64,000 bases of DNA from Muricauda sp. SCSIO 64092 (GTDB lineage Bacteria > Bacteroidota > Bacteroidia > Flavobacteriales > Flavobacteriaceae): contig NZ_CP095413.1 in NCBI RefSeq assembly GCF_023016285.1, positions 4,171,001 through 4,235,000 of the forward strand. The letters are read 5' to 3'. Below are positions 29,401 to 38,450 of the stretch, one piece after another. Both the position numbers and the translations under genes were made by a program. The number at the start of each line of letters is the position of its first letter. Position 1 is the first letter of the stretch. Under the pieces are notes generated by a model. That model saw only the letters and a list, made by a program, of their open reading frames with translations, was not told the DNA's origin and searched no databases.

Positions 29401-32400
29401 TTGCTCCCGAGACTACTGCTGAAAAGAATCTTGCTGAAATTTGGAAGGCCCTGTTATCACTTGATAGTGTAAGTGTTCATGATAACTTTTTTGAGTTAGG
29501 TGGAGATTCGATTATTGCCATTCAAGTGGTCAGTAGAGCTAAGCGCATGGGTTTCAACCTTCAACCAAGGGACCTTTTCGAACATCAAACTATTGCGTCC
29601 TTAGCTCTGATTGCAAAAAAAGAATCAAAACTGAGTAGTGAACAAGGCAGGCTTTCCGGACCGAGCGGTTTGCTTCCTGCTCAGCAGCGCTATTTCGAAA
29701 CGCAGCATAGGACAGATGTAAGCTACAATCAAGCAGTCCTACTTGAATTATCAAAAGATATAGGTGAAGAAACCTTACAGCTAGTCTTTAAAACATTGAT
29801 TAACTATCATGATGCCCTAAGGTTTTCCTATGCTCAGGACATAGAAAAAAATAAATGGATTCAGACCTATCAGGAAAATGTCTCCGATTTTTCTACCTCA
29901 GATTTATCAAGTTATAAGGGAAAACAATTGCAGGAGCAAATCGCGGTAGTTTGTTTAGAGGCGCAACATAGTATTAGCTTAAAGAATGGAAACCTATCTC
30001 ATTTTCGATGGATAAAGACTTCAGGAAATGAGCCTCACAATTTCCTATACATTGTTGTTCATCACTTAGCAGTTGATGGTGTTTCTTGGAGAGTCTTGCT
30101 CAACGATTTGTCCGAAATGTTATCCAAACCAAAGATCGGGAAGTTCGATTTAGGATATAAAGGGACCTCGGTAAGACAATGGGTCAATCGGCTCGCTGAA
30201 TTTTCAGAAACCCCAAAGGTGATTGACCAACTTACTTTTTGGGAATCGGTCCAGGACTCCTATAATCCCCTACCAACTGATTATAGTTTGGAGGAAATTT
30301 CTACGGTTGCTGATCTTAAAAATTATCATACAACCCTAGACCCCACGCTTTCAAAAGCCTTGTTGTTGGAGGTTAATAAAGCCTATACTTCAGAAGTAAC
30401 AGACCTCTTATATGGGGCATTGGCTAAAACCCTCTGTGATTGGACAGGCCACAATGAGATCGTTATTGGTGTTGAAGGTCATGGAAGAGAAGATATCGCC
30501 GAGGATATCGATATATCAAGTACTGTTGGCTGGTTTACGAACTTATTCCCTGCTTTATTTCAACATGAACCGCACTATAAAGAAGGTCATATAATCAAAA
30601 GTGCTAAAGAGCAGTTGAGCATTTTCAGGGACAAAGGTCTGGGTTATTCTGTCTTGCGCTATCTACACCCTTCGGCTGAGCTCAGGGCGAAGTTGAATAG
30701 AAAGGATTTTGATGTCGTTCTAAATTACTTGGGTCAACTAGACAATATTATAGGTGAAAATTCCATAGTTCGACTTGCAGACGATCCTATAGCTTCCGAA
30801 AGCAACTCAGCTCTCCCAATTAACTATAAGATATCAGTTGTTGGCGCAATAGTGAACGAATCTCTGAAATTGAGCTGGAGTTATTCCAGGCATGAATATG
30901 AAGAAAAAACTATTGAGACTATTGCAGACGCCTATATTTCTAATTTGACGGCATTGATTACCTATTGTGGAGCCAAAACCACTGTAGAAAAGACACCCTC
31001 GGATTCTGCTTTAGCACCCGAAATCAGTTTTCAGGAATTTGATGAGTTTTTAGATGTCAAGGAAAACGGACAAGCTAGAAGAACATTAATAAATTCTGTG
31101 TATCCACTTAGTCCATTACAGCAGGGAATTTTGTTCCATGAACTCTACAATGAAGATTTCCAAACTTATCTTGGTCAGTTTAGCTGTGATTTTCCTGAGG
31201 GAATTGATGTCAATCGATTGCAACAGGCTTGGAAGCAGCTACTTGCAGAACACTCTATTCTAAGATCTGGATTTTCTCATGATATTTTTAAAATTCCCGT
31301 ACAGTTTCCCTACAAAGAAGCGGACCTACCTTACACTTACTTGGATTATAGCTCTTTAGATGGTAAAAAACGGGAGGGAAAGTATCTAAAGTTCCTTAAA
31401 CAAGATCGTCTTAAAGGAATAGCACTTGACAATCCTCCGTTGATGCGGATTGCGGTTTTTAAAATGGGAGGCAACAAATTTAGAATGTTGTGGACACATC
31501 ATCATTTGATTTTAGATGGATGGTCTGTTTCTAATCTCATGGCTAAGTTTCTAAGGATTTATGAAGAGCTTTTAGAGAATCGGAAACCAAAAGTATCTGA
31601 AGAAGACCATTATGAAGATTACATAAGATTCTTATCTAAGACGGATAAATACCAGGAAGAAGCTTTTTGGAAAACCTATATGAATGGAGTCACTGAACCT
31701 ATTCTTTTGCCATTCATTAAAGACAATATCGATAGAAACAAGACAAGAGGGATTCCGGCAGAGACCACTCTAACCTTTGATGAGACCCTATCAGATTCTT
31801 TGAAAACTTTGGCGCGCAACCATCACCTTACCATGAATACGATTCTTCAAGGGGTATGGGCGGTTTTGTTGTCAAAATACAGTGGTAAAAAAGAAGTGAC
31901 TTATGGTGTTGTAGTTTCTGGTCGCCCTCCAAGTCTTGATGGTATTGAGGATAAGGTAGGGTTGTTTATCAATTCTATACCGCTATATGCAAAATTGGAA
32001 AACAACACCGAAGTCCTACACGTCTTTGAGAATATTCAAAAAGGCCAAATAAAGGCCAGGGATTTTGAGTATAGCAGTCTGGCTTCGATTCAAAATTGGA
32101 CGGGGGTAAAGGGAGATTTATTCGATAGTATTCTTGTTTTTGAGAATTACCCTATAGTTGAGACTTTAACTGCTTCCGAACTACCCATAAAAATTGAGAA
32201 TGTACAAACCTTTGAAGAGACGAATTATCCTCTGACTATTGTCACCGCGATAGATGATGTTTTAAGTATAAAGTTTTTATACAATGAGTATTTACTATCA
32301 GATGAATCCGTGTCCATGATTAAGGGACATTTCCGAAATGTATTATTTCAAATACTCAATAAACCGGAAATTAGAACTAACGATATAAGACTACTTACAT

Positions 32401-35400
32401 CCGTCGAGGAAAACATTTTTAAGAATTTCAACAATACGGTCACGCCCTACCCTAAAGAAAAAAACCTGATTGATCTTTTTGAAGAACAGGTGCAGAATTC
32501 TCCACAAGCCATAGCTGTAGAATTTGATGAGAATCAAATGTCTTATCAAGAACTGAATCGCAGGGCAAATCAACTTGCTCACTATTTAATTAAAAAGGGT
32601 GTATCCTCTAATGATTTGGTAGGAGTGTGTGTAGAGCGTTCTTTTGAGTTAATCATAGGGATCCTGGGGATATTGAAATCTGGAGCGGCCTATGTCCCAA
32701 TTGATCCTGAGTATCCGCAAGACCGAATAAGTTACATTGTCAAAGATACCTCGGCCAAGGTCATTTTATGTGATGGTAAATCAAGGAGGCTTTTAATGGA
32801 TTCCTCGACGGGAGCAGACCTGTTGAATTTGGAGAATCAGTATGTTGAAATTGAAAAAGAATCAGGCACAAATCCGAGCTTGCCTATTCAGAATACCAAC
32901 TTGATATATTCCATTTATACTTCTGGAAGTACTGGAATTCCAAAGGGTAGCTTGGTTCAACACAAAGGTTTAACCAATTTGGTCAATTGGTATGTACAGG
33001 AATTTGAATTCTCCGAGAACAGCCATTTCCTGCTATCGAGTTCCATAAATTTTGATCTTACCCAAAAAAATGTCTTCGCCCCGATCATTTCCGGTGGACG
33101 GTTGTGCATCAGCAGCTTTGCTTATAATGATTTTGATCAGCTTATAGATGTTGTTGAGAAGTTTGAGATCACAAATATTAACTGCACTCCTAGTGTTTTT
33201 TATGGATTTGTGGACCACCGTGAGGAGGAGGAGATGAAGAAGCTAAGTTCATTGGAATATGTTGTTTTAGGAGGAGAACCTATTAGTTTTAGCAATTTGC
33301 AGGAATGGTATACCAACCCATTTAACAAGGCTAAAGTCGTAAATTCTTATGGCCCGACGGAATGCTCGGATGTAGTCTCTTATTTCATTATCGACTATGA
33401 TGCAGATAAGGAGATGAGATCAATACCCATAGGAAAACCAATATATAACACTGAGCTATATATCCTTGACAGTGATCATATGCAACTTCCGATGGGAGTC
33501 CAAGGAGAATTGTTTATAGGAGGTGAATGTGTAGGTTCGGGCTACCTGAACCGTCCGGACCTGACCGCCTCGAAGTTTGTCCCCAACCCCTTCAGCGGCG
33601 TCGAGGGCGACCTTATGTACCGTACGGGAGATTTAGCCCGCTGGCTGCCCGATGGCAACATAGAGTTCATCGGACGGGCCGACCACCAGGTGAAGATCCG
33701 CGGCTACCGCATCGAACTGGGCGAGATCGAGAGTGTTTTATCCCAGGAAGATCAAATCAGTTCAAGTTGTGTTCTGGTCCATACCGACGAGAACGGTTCC
33801 AAACGGTTGGTGGGGTACGTTGTGGCCGACGGGGACCTGGACCGTACGGAACTGCAGAAAAGCTTGAAGCAGCAACTACCGGATTATATGGTGCCCACGA
33901 TATGGGTGGAACTGGATGGTATGCCCTTGACCGCCAACGGAAAGATAGACCGTGCTTCCCTTCCCTTGCCCGACCAGTCCTCGCTCTCAACCCGGGCCTA
34001 TGTCGGTCCCCGGACCGAGACGGAGGAGTCCCTGGCCGCTATTTGGCAGGAGCTGTTGGGCGTAGACCGCATCGGTGTCCTGGACAATTTCTTCGAACTG
34101 GGGGGACATTCCCTACTGGCAACGCGACTGGTATCGATGGTCCGCCGCCAGATGGACGTGGACCTGGCCATCAGGGATGTTTTTGTACACCCTACCATTT
34201 CAGAGTTGGGGGGCCATATATCGGGGCATTCCACAGGGGTATTGTTGCCCTCCATTGTCCCCTATGACCGTTCGGGTATGGACAGGGTCCCATTGTCCTA
34301 CAGCCAGGAGCGTTTGTGGTTCATCGACCAGTTACAGGGCAGTTTGGAATATCACATTCCCTTTGTCCTGCGCTTGGAAGGCACATTGGATCGCACCTTG
34401 TTAGCAGATTCTTTACGGGAGATAGTCTCCCGCCACGAGGTGTTGCGCACCGTTATCCTATCGGATGAGGGCGTGGGCCACCAAGAGGTCCTCCCATCGG
34501 AGGACTGGGCCTTGGAGTATTATGATGCCGTGGAGCGCTCGGATGTAGAGGGCTATCTCAGCCTGTTCCTTTCAAGGGCCTTTGACCTTTCCAAGGACTA
34601 TATGTTACGGGTGGGACTGTACAGGTTGGGTGAAGCGGAACATATTTTGGCCGGGGCCTTCCACCACATAGCAAGTGATGGCTGGTCCAACGCCATACTC
34701 ATCAATGAGTTCGTGGCACTATACGGTTCAAAGAAGTCCGGGCTTCCGCACGGGCTCCCCGCGCTTGGGATCCAGTATTCGGATTATGCCCTATGGCAAC
34801 GGGAGCACATAAGCGGTTCGTTTTTAGAAGAACAGCTGTCCTATTGGGAGGGCCATCTCAAGGATGTTTCTGCTTTGATCTTACCGACGGATCGTCCACG
34901 TAGCCCGCAGGTGGACAGTTCCGGTGGCAGCCTGTCCTTTGAACTGCCCCCCGATTTGAGCGCTTCGATCCATGGCCGTTGCCAGGAAGAGGGCGTTACC
35001 CTGTTCATGTTTTTGTTGGCGGCCTTCAAGGTACTGTTGTACCGGTACAGCGGACAGAACGATATATGTGTGGGGACGTCCGTTGCCAACAGGACACAAC
35101 AGGAACTCGAGGGGCTCATAGGGTTCTTCGTCAATACTTTGGCCCTTCGCAGTGATGTCTCGGGGAACACAGCTTTCCGTTCCTTCCTCTCACAGGTCAA
35201 ACGGACAACATTGGATGCGTACGAACACCAGCACGCACCCTTCGAAAAGATCGTCGACCGTACCGTCAAGACAAGGGACATGGCAACAAGCCCCCTGTTC
35301 CAGGTGATGTTTGTGCTACAGAATACACCGGAGGAACGTGAAATCGTCATGGAAGGGCTTTCCATAAACCTTATGGAGAATCACGATGGTATTGCTAAAA

Positions 35401-37205
35401 TAGATATAGCATTTAATGTAAATGAGACAGCGGAGAATCTTCAACTGGTAATCGAATACCGTAGCTCTTTATTCGACCGTTCCACCATGGAGCGTATGGC
35501 CTCGCATTACCGCGAGCTACTGGAGGGTATCGTTCTGGACCTGGACCGGTCTGTGGGCAGTATCCCTATGCTCACCTCCCAGGAGCTGGCCACGGTACTG
35601 GAAGCTTTCCAGGGGCCCGAGGTTGCCTACGATACAGAGAAGACACTGGTCGACCTCTTTGAACAACAGGCACGCTCCACTCCGGAGAACGTGGCCCTGG
35701 TTTATCAAGACCGGACCCTTACGTACCGTGAGCTCGACCGCCGCTCCAACCAGTTGGCCCGACACCTGAAACAGCTCGGCGCAGGCCAGGAAGCATTGGT
35801 GGGGATATGCATTGAGCGCTCACTGGAGATGGTCATCGGCATCCTGGGGATACTCAAGTCGGGAGGGGCCTACGTGCCCATCGACCCCGACTATCCCTCA
35901 CAGCGCATCGGTTATATGCTGGAGGACGCACAGATCAAGTTGTTGCTGAGCTCCAGTGGGAGCATCGATAACGTGCCCGATCTGGACCACCGTACCGTGC
36001 TCCTCGACAGGGATTGGGAAACCATATCCCAGCGGTCCGCCCGTAAGCTCTCCTCAGGGCCCTCCCAGGAAAACCTCGCATATGTCATATACACCAGTGG
36101 ATCAACAGGACAACCCAAAGGGGTTATGATTGAGCATAGTAATTTAACAGCTCTGCTTTACTCAAGATCTTATTATTATGGCGAAATGGGTTCCATGCTG
36201 TCAATCCCGCCTATGGTTTTTGACCCATCTGTCGTGGCTATTTTTGGGACTTTAGTATCAGGAGCCAGCCTTATAATTCCAAAAGATGAGGCTATAAATG
36301 ACGTGGCAGAAATGCGTAATCTTTTGGACAAAAAAGAGATTGATTTCTTGCTCTGTTCACCAACCTATTACGACTTCTTACTGAGCGAAAAGTTGTTGGA
36401 TAGTTTTACATATAAGCGGGTATTGTTTGGTGGGGAACCTTTAAATCAAAATCTAATATCGAGGCATTATAACGCATTTCCTGAAAGGATTCTTTTTAAT
36501 GAATATGGTCCCACAGAATGTACAGTTTGGACTTCTGTATCAAAAGTTTACGACAATCAGCCTGTCACCATCGGCAAGCCCATATCAAACACCCGTTTGT
36601 ACATCGTATCGGAGGACACTGCTTTGTGCCCAATCGGTATAGTCGGGGAGCTGTGTATCTCCGGTTCCGGTCTGTCCAGGGGCTATTTGAACCGTCCTGA
36701 TTTAACGGCCTCGAAGTTCGTCCCCAACCCCTTCAGCGGCATCGAGGGCGACCTTATGTACCGTACGGGAGATTTAGCCCGCTGGCTGCCCGATGGCAAC
36801 ATAGAGTTCATCGGACGGGCCGACCACCAGGTGAAGATCCGCGGCTACCGCATCGAACTGGGCGAGATCGAGAGTGTTTTATCCCAGGAAGATCAAATCA
36901 GTTCAAGTTGTGTTCTGGTCCATACCGACGAGAACGGTTCCAAACGGTTGGTGGGGTACGTTGTGGCCGACGGGGACCTGGACCGTACGGAACTGCAGAA
37001 AAGCTTGAAGCAGCAACTACCGGATTATATGGTGCCCACGATATGGGTGGAACTGGATGGTATGCCCTTGACCGCCAACGGAAAGATAGACCGTGCTTCC
37101 CTTCCCTTGCCCGACCAGTCCTCGCTCTCAACCCGGGCCTATGTCGGTCCCCGGACCGAGACGGAGAGTCCCTGGCCGCTATTTGGCAGGAGCTGTTGGG
37201 CGTAG
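26307..37205 (+). CDS. NRPS synthetase B, segment 1 (docking domain to start of T8)
   Basis: First segment of giant gene B (26307-48695; 7463 residues once corrected). It starts at ATG 26307, 6 bp after gene A. Residues 1-55 resemble the TubC-type N-terminal docking domain (ILEILRRASSEDIKLELE, then SPEMIQEIRDKKELIIQHL). Then follow C6-A6-T6-E6, C7-A7-T7 and C8-A8. Real coding ends at 37165: one G is missing in the GAGGAG that starts carrier domain 8, and the TESPWPLFGRSCWA tail is out of frame. The homologous copy at 34017-34030 shows the intact frame. It elongates the acyl-pentapeptide received from gene A. Confidence 0.92.
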   Translation: MDSTILEILRRASSEDIKLELENGSLNLKSKTGYISPEMIQEIRDKKELIIQHLQKLKDKNVPSIFKSRIQPYDRSGMDRIPLSYSQERLWFIDQLQGSLEYHIPFVLRLEGTLDRTLLADSLREIVSRHEVLRTVIVSEDGVGHQEVLPSEDWALEYYDAVERSDVEGYLSLFLSRAFDLSKDYMLRVGLYRLGEAEHILAGAFHHIASDGWSNGILINEFVALYSSKKSGLPHGLPALEIQYSDYALWQREHISGPLLEEQLSYWEGHLKDVSVLTLPTDRPRSPQVDSSGGSLSFELPPDLSASIRGRCQEEGVTLFMFLLAAFKVLLYRYSGQTDICVGTSVANRTQQELEGLIGFFVNTLALRSDVSGKSSFRSFLSQLRQTTLSAYDHQHAPFEKVVDRTVKTRDMATSPLFQVMFVLQNTPEEREIVIEGLSISTYHQDITSAKRFLTLTATELDTGIAMNIEYRSSLFDRSTMERMASHYRGLLEGIVLDLDRSVGSIPMLTPQELTTVLEDFQGPEVVYDSEKTLVDLFEQQARSTPEHVALVYQDRTLTYRELDRRSNQLARYLKGQGSGPEALVGICIERSLEMVIGILGILKSGGAYVPMDPDYPSQRIGYMLEDSQIRLLLSSSGSIENVPDMGHSTVLLDRDWALISEESTRKLSRKSSSDNLAYVIYTSGSTGQPKGVMVEHASISNEIQYYSELFEFGTEDRQLLLANYAFDASVEQIFLPITNGGALVLISNEDMLSPEKFEDSLDHFGITHFQATPSLLKTITPRKYSKLQRVCSGGEVCPPDLAVRWSAHVKFFNKYGPTEAAVNSTYYSYSKKNPGIPSIPIGKPLANVQLYVLDSNECLVPIGVPGELHIGGVGVARGYLNRKELNHQKFITHPQSKNNQRLYKTGDLVKWLPDGNLLYLGRTDTQVKIRGYRIEVEEIEIAIQNLGLVSAVSVITRSDENSHERLIAYVIDKEGFSREEAQKKLSASLPEYMVPAIWIKLKEFPLTPNGKVDRNSLPHPERLDLTTSEYVAPETTAEKNLAEIWKALLSLDSVSVHDNFFELGGDSIIAIQVVSRAKRMGFNLQPRDLFEHQTIASLALIAKKESKLSSEQGRLSGPSGLLPAQQRYFETQHRTDVSYNQAVLLELSKDIGEETLQLVFKTLINYHDALRFSYAQDIEKNKWIQTYQENVSDFSTSDLSSYKGKQLQEQIAVVCLEAQHSISLKNGNLSHFRWIKTSGNEPHNFLYIVVHHLAVDGVSWRVLLNDLSEMLSKPKIGKFDLGYKGTSVRQWVNRLAEFSETPKVIDQLTFWESVQDSYNPLPTDYSLEEISTVADLKNYHTTLDPTLSKALLLEVNKAYTSEVTDLLYGALAKTLCDWTGHNEIVIGVEGHGREDIAEDIDISSTVGWFTNLFPALFQHEPHYKEGHIIKSAKEQLSIFRDKGLGYSVLRYLHPSAELRAKLNRKDFDVVLNYLGQLDNIIGENSIVRLADDPIASESNSALPINYKISVVGAIVNESLKLSWSYSRHEYEEKTIETIADAYISNLTALITYCGAKTTVEKTPSDSALAPEISFQEFDEFLDVKENGQARRTLINSVYPLSPLQQGILFHELYNEDFQTYLGQFSCDFPEGIDVNRLQQAWKQLLAEHSILRSGFSHDIFKIPVQFPYKEADLPYTYLDYSSLDGKKREGKYLKFLKQDRLKGIALDNPPLMRIAVFKMGGNKFRMLWTHHHLILDGWSVSNLMAKFLRIYEELLENRKPKVSEEDHYEDYIRFLSKTDKYQEEAFWKTYMNGVTEPILLPFIKDNIDRNKTRGIPAETTLTFDETLSDSLKTLARNHHLTMNTILQGVWAVLLSKYSGKKEVTYGVVVSGRPPSLDGIEDKVGLFINSIPLYAKLENNTEVLHVFENIQKGQIKARDFEYSSLASIQNWTGVKGDLFDSILVFENYPIVETLTASELPIKIENVQTFEETNYPLTIVTAIDDVLSIKFLYNEYLLSDESVSMIKGHFRNVLFQILNKPEIRTNDIRLLTSVEENIFKNFNNTVTPYPKEKNLIDLFEEQVQNSPQAIAVEFDENQMSYQELNRRANQLAHYLIKKGVSSNDLVGVCVERSFELIIGILGILKSGAAYVPIDPEYPQDRISYIVKDTSAKVILCDGKSRRLLMDSSTGADLLNLENQYVEIEKESGTNPSLPIQNTNLIYSIYTSGSTGIPKGSLVQHKGLTNLVNWYVQEFEFSENSHFLLSSSINFDLTQKNVFAPIISGGRLCISSFAYNDFDQLIDVVEKFEITNINCTPSVFYGFVDHREEEEMKKLSSLEYVVLGGEPISFSNLQEWYTNPFNKAKVVNSYGPTECSDVVSYFIIDYDADKEMRSIPIGKPIYNTELYILDSDHMQLPMGVQGELFIGGECVGSGYLNRPDLTASKFVPNPFSGVEGDLMYRTGDLARWLPDGNIEFIGRADHQVKIRGYRIELGEIESVLSQEDQISSSCVLVHTDENGSKRLVGYVVADGDLDRTELQKSLKQQLPDYMVPTIWVELDGMPLTANGKIDRASLPLPDQSSLSTRAYVGPRTETEESLAAIWQELLGVDRIGVLDNFFELGGHSLLATRLVSMVRRQMDVDLAIRDVFVHPTISELGGHISGHSTGVLLPSIVPYDRSGMDRVPLSYSQERLWFIDQLQGSLEYHIPFVLRLEGTLDRTLLADSLREIVSRHEVLRTVILSDEGVGHQEVLPSEDWALEYYDAVERSDVEGYLSLFLSRAFDLSKDYMLRVGLYRLGEAEHILAGAFHHIASDGWSNAILINEFVALYGSKKSGLPHGLPALGIQYSDYALWQREHISGSFLEEQLSYWEGHLKDVSALILPTDRPRSPQVDSSGGSLSFELPPDLSASIHGRCQEEGVTLFMFLLAAFKVLLYRYSGQNDICVGTSVANRTQQELEGLIGFFVNTLALRSDVSGNTAFRSFLSQVKRTTLDAYEHQHAPFEKIVDRTVKTRDMATSPLFQVMFVLQNTPEEREIVMEGLSINLMENHDGIAKIDIAFNVNETAENLQLVIEYRSSLFDRSTMERMASHYRELLEGIVLDLDRSVGSIPMLTSQELATVLEAFQGPEVAYDTEKTLVDLFEQQARSTPENVALVYQDRTLTYRELDRRSNQLARHLKQLGAGQEALVGICIERSLEMVIGILGILKSGGAYVPIDPDYPSQRIGYMLEDAQIKLLLSSSGSIDNVPDLDHRTVLLDRDWETISQRSARKLSSGPSQENLAYVIYTSGSTGQPKGVMIEHSNLTALLYSRSYYYGEMGSMLSIPPMVFDPSVVAIFGTLVSGASLIIPKDEAINDVAEMRNLLDKKEIDFLLCSPTYYDFLLSEKLLDSFTYKRVLFGGEPLNQNLISRHYNAFPERILFNEYGPTECTVWTSVSKVYDNQPVTIGKPISNTRLYIVSEDTALCPIGIVGELCISGSGLSRGYLNRPDLTASKFVPNPFSGIEGDLMYRTGDLARWLPDGNIEFIGRADHQVKIRGYRIELGEIESVLSQEDQISSSCVLVHTDENGSKRLVGYVVADGDLDRTELQKSLKQQLPDYMVPTIWVELDGMPLTANGKIDRASLPLPDQSSLSTRAYVGPRTETESPWPLFGRSCWA
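26540..30985 (+). other. Module 6: C-A-T-E, D-amino acid, possibly basic
   Basis: C6 belongs to the G+C-rich family. The A6 pocket reads DAEQCGKVNK by eye. Glu at position 239 is seen in ornithine and lysine codes, so a basic residue is possible, but I know no exact match. T6 has LGGDS and is followed by an E domain with HHLAVDGVSW (His 1252), GWFTNLFPA and LNYLGQLD, so residue 6 should be D-configured. From about 28395 the DNA is A+T-rich and remains so through E6 and C7 into A7. This module and module 1 share the C-A-T-E plan and the pocket residues Gln 278, Cys 299 and Gly 301. Confidence 0.75.
31095..34215 (+). other. Module 7: C-A-T, unknown residue
   Basis: C7 is DCL-like (YPLSPLQQGILFHELY, THHHLILDGWS), as expected after an epimerase. 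The A7 pocket reads DLKNVGSDVK by eye, with an unusual Asp at position 330; I cannot match it to a residue. The first two thirds of A7 are A+T-rich and unlike the other A domains in sequence. At about 33535, within GYLNRPDLTASKF, it switches abruptly to the G+C-rich scaffold shared with A2 and A8. Confidence 0.7.
33601..35310 (+). repeat. Long direct repeat, copy 1 (A7 C-terminus-T7-C8)
   Basis: Nearly identical to 36741-38450, offset 3141 bp at the left end and 3140 bp at the right because copy 2 lacks one G. The similarity covers the A-domain C-terminal subdomain, the carrier domain and most of the C domain. The same scaffold recurs around A2-T2-C3 (about 16160-17400). Confidence 0.8.
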
Positions 37206-37350
37206 ACCGCATCGGTGTCCTGGACAATTTCTTCGAACTGGGGGGACATTCCCTACTGGCAACGCGACTGGTATCGATGGTCCGCCGCCAGATGGACGTG
37301 GACCTGGCCATCAGGGATGTTTTTGTACACCCTACCATTTCAGAGTTGGG
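34275..37350 (+). other. Module 8: C-A-T, unknown residue
   Basis: C8 is LCL-like and nearly identical to C9. The A8 pocket reads DPVLLGEVWK by eye. Pro at position 236 is rare. The last four variable positions resemble histidine codes (DSALIAEVWK), but this is weak. The N-terminal part of A8 (35615-36130) is nearly identical to A1, and the C-terminal part to A2 and A7, so only about 36135-36570 is unique. A missing G at about 37165 breaks the frame at the start of T8. Confidence 0.68.
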
Positions 37351-38450
37351 GGGCCATATATCGGGGCATTCCACAGGGGTATTGTTGCCCTCCATTGTCC
37401 CCTATGACCGTTCGGGTATGGACAGGGTCCCATTGTCCTACAGCCAGGAGCGTTTGTGGTTCATCGACCAGTTACAGGGCAGTTTGGAATATCACATTCC
37501 CTTTGTCCTGCGCTTGGAAGGCACATTGGATCGCACCTTGTTAGCAGATTCTTTACGGGAGATAGTCTCCCGCCACGAGGTGTTGCGCACCGTTATCCTA
37601 TCGGATGAGGGCGTGGGCCACCAAGAGGTCCTCCCATCGGAGGACTGGGCCTTGGAGTATTATGATGCCGTGGAGCGCTCGGATGTAGAGGGCTATCTCA
37701 GCCTGTTCCTTTCAAGGGCCTTTGACCTTTCCAAGGACTATATGTTACGGGTGGGACTGTACAGGTTGGGTGAAGCGGAACATATTTTGGCCGGGGCCTT
37801 CCACCACATAGCAAGTGATGGCTGGTCCAACGCCATACTCATCAATGAGTTCGTGGCACTATACGGTTCAAAGAAGTCCGGGCTTCCGCACGGGCTCCCC
37901 GCGCTTGGGATCCAGTATTCGGATTATGCCCTATGGCAACGGGAGCACATAAGCGGTTCGTTTTTAGAAGAACAGCTGTCCTATTGGGAGGGCCATCTCA
38001 AGGATGTTTCTGCTTTGATCTTACCGACGGATCGTCCACGTAGCCCGCAGGTGGACAGTTCCGGTGGCAGCCTGTCCTTTGAACTGCCCCCCGATTTGAG
38101 CGCTTCGATCCATGGCCGTTGCCAGGAAGAGGGCGTTACCCTGTTCATGTTTTTGTTGGCGGCCTTCAAGGTACTGTTGTACCGGTACAGCGGACAGAAC
38201 GATATATGTGTGGGGACGTCCGTTGCCAACAGGACACAACAGGAACTCGAGGGGCTCATAGGGTTCTTCGTCAATACTTTGGCCCTTCGCAGTGATGTCT
38301 CGGGGAACACAGCTTTCCGTTCCTTCCTCTCACAGGTCAAACGGACAACATTGGATGCGTACGAACACCAGCACGCACCCTTCGAAAAGATCGTCGACCG
38401 TACCGTCAAGACAAGGGACATGGCAACAAGCCCCCTGTTCCAGGTTGCCT
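36741..38450 (+). repeat. Long direct repeat, copy 2 (A8 C-terminus-T8-C9)
   Basis: Second copy of the repeat at 33601-35310. It carries the one-base deletion at about 37165. After about 38440 the sequence switches to that of C4 and C5 (AFALQHAADEAGLEMEG), so C9 is itself a chimera of two C-domain subtypes. Confidence 0.8.
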
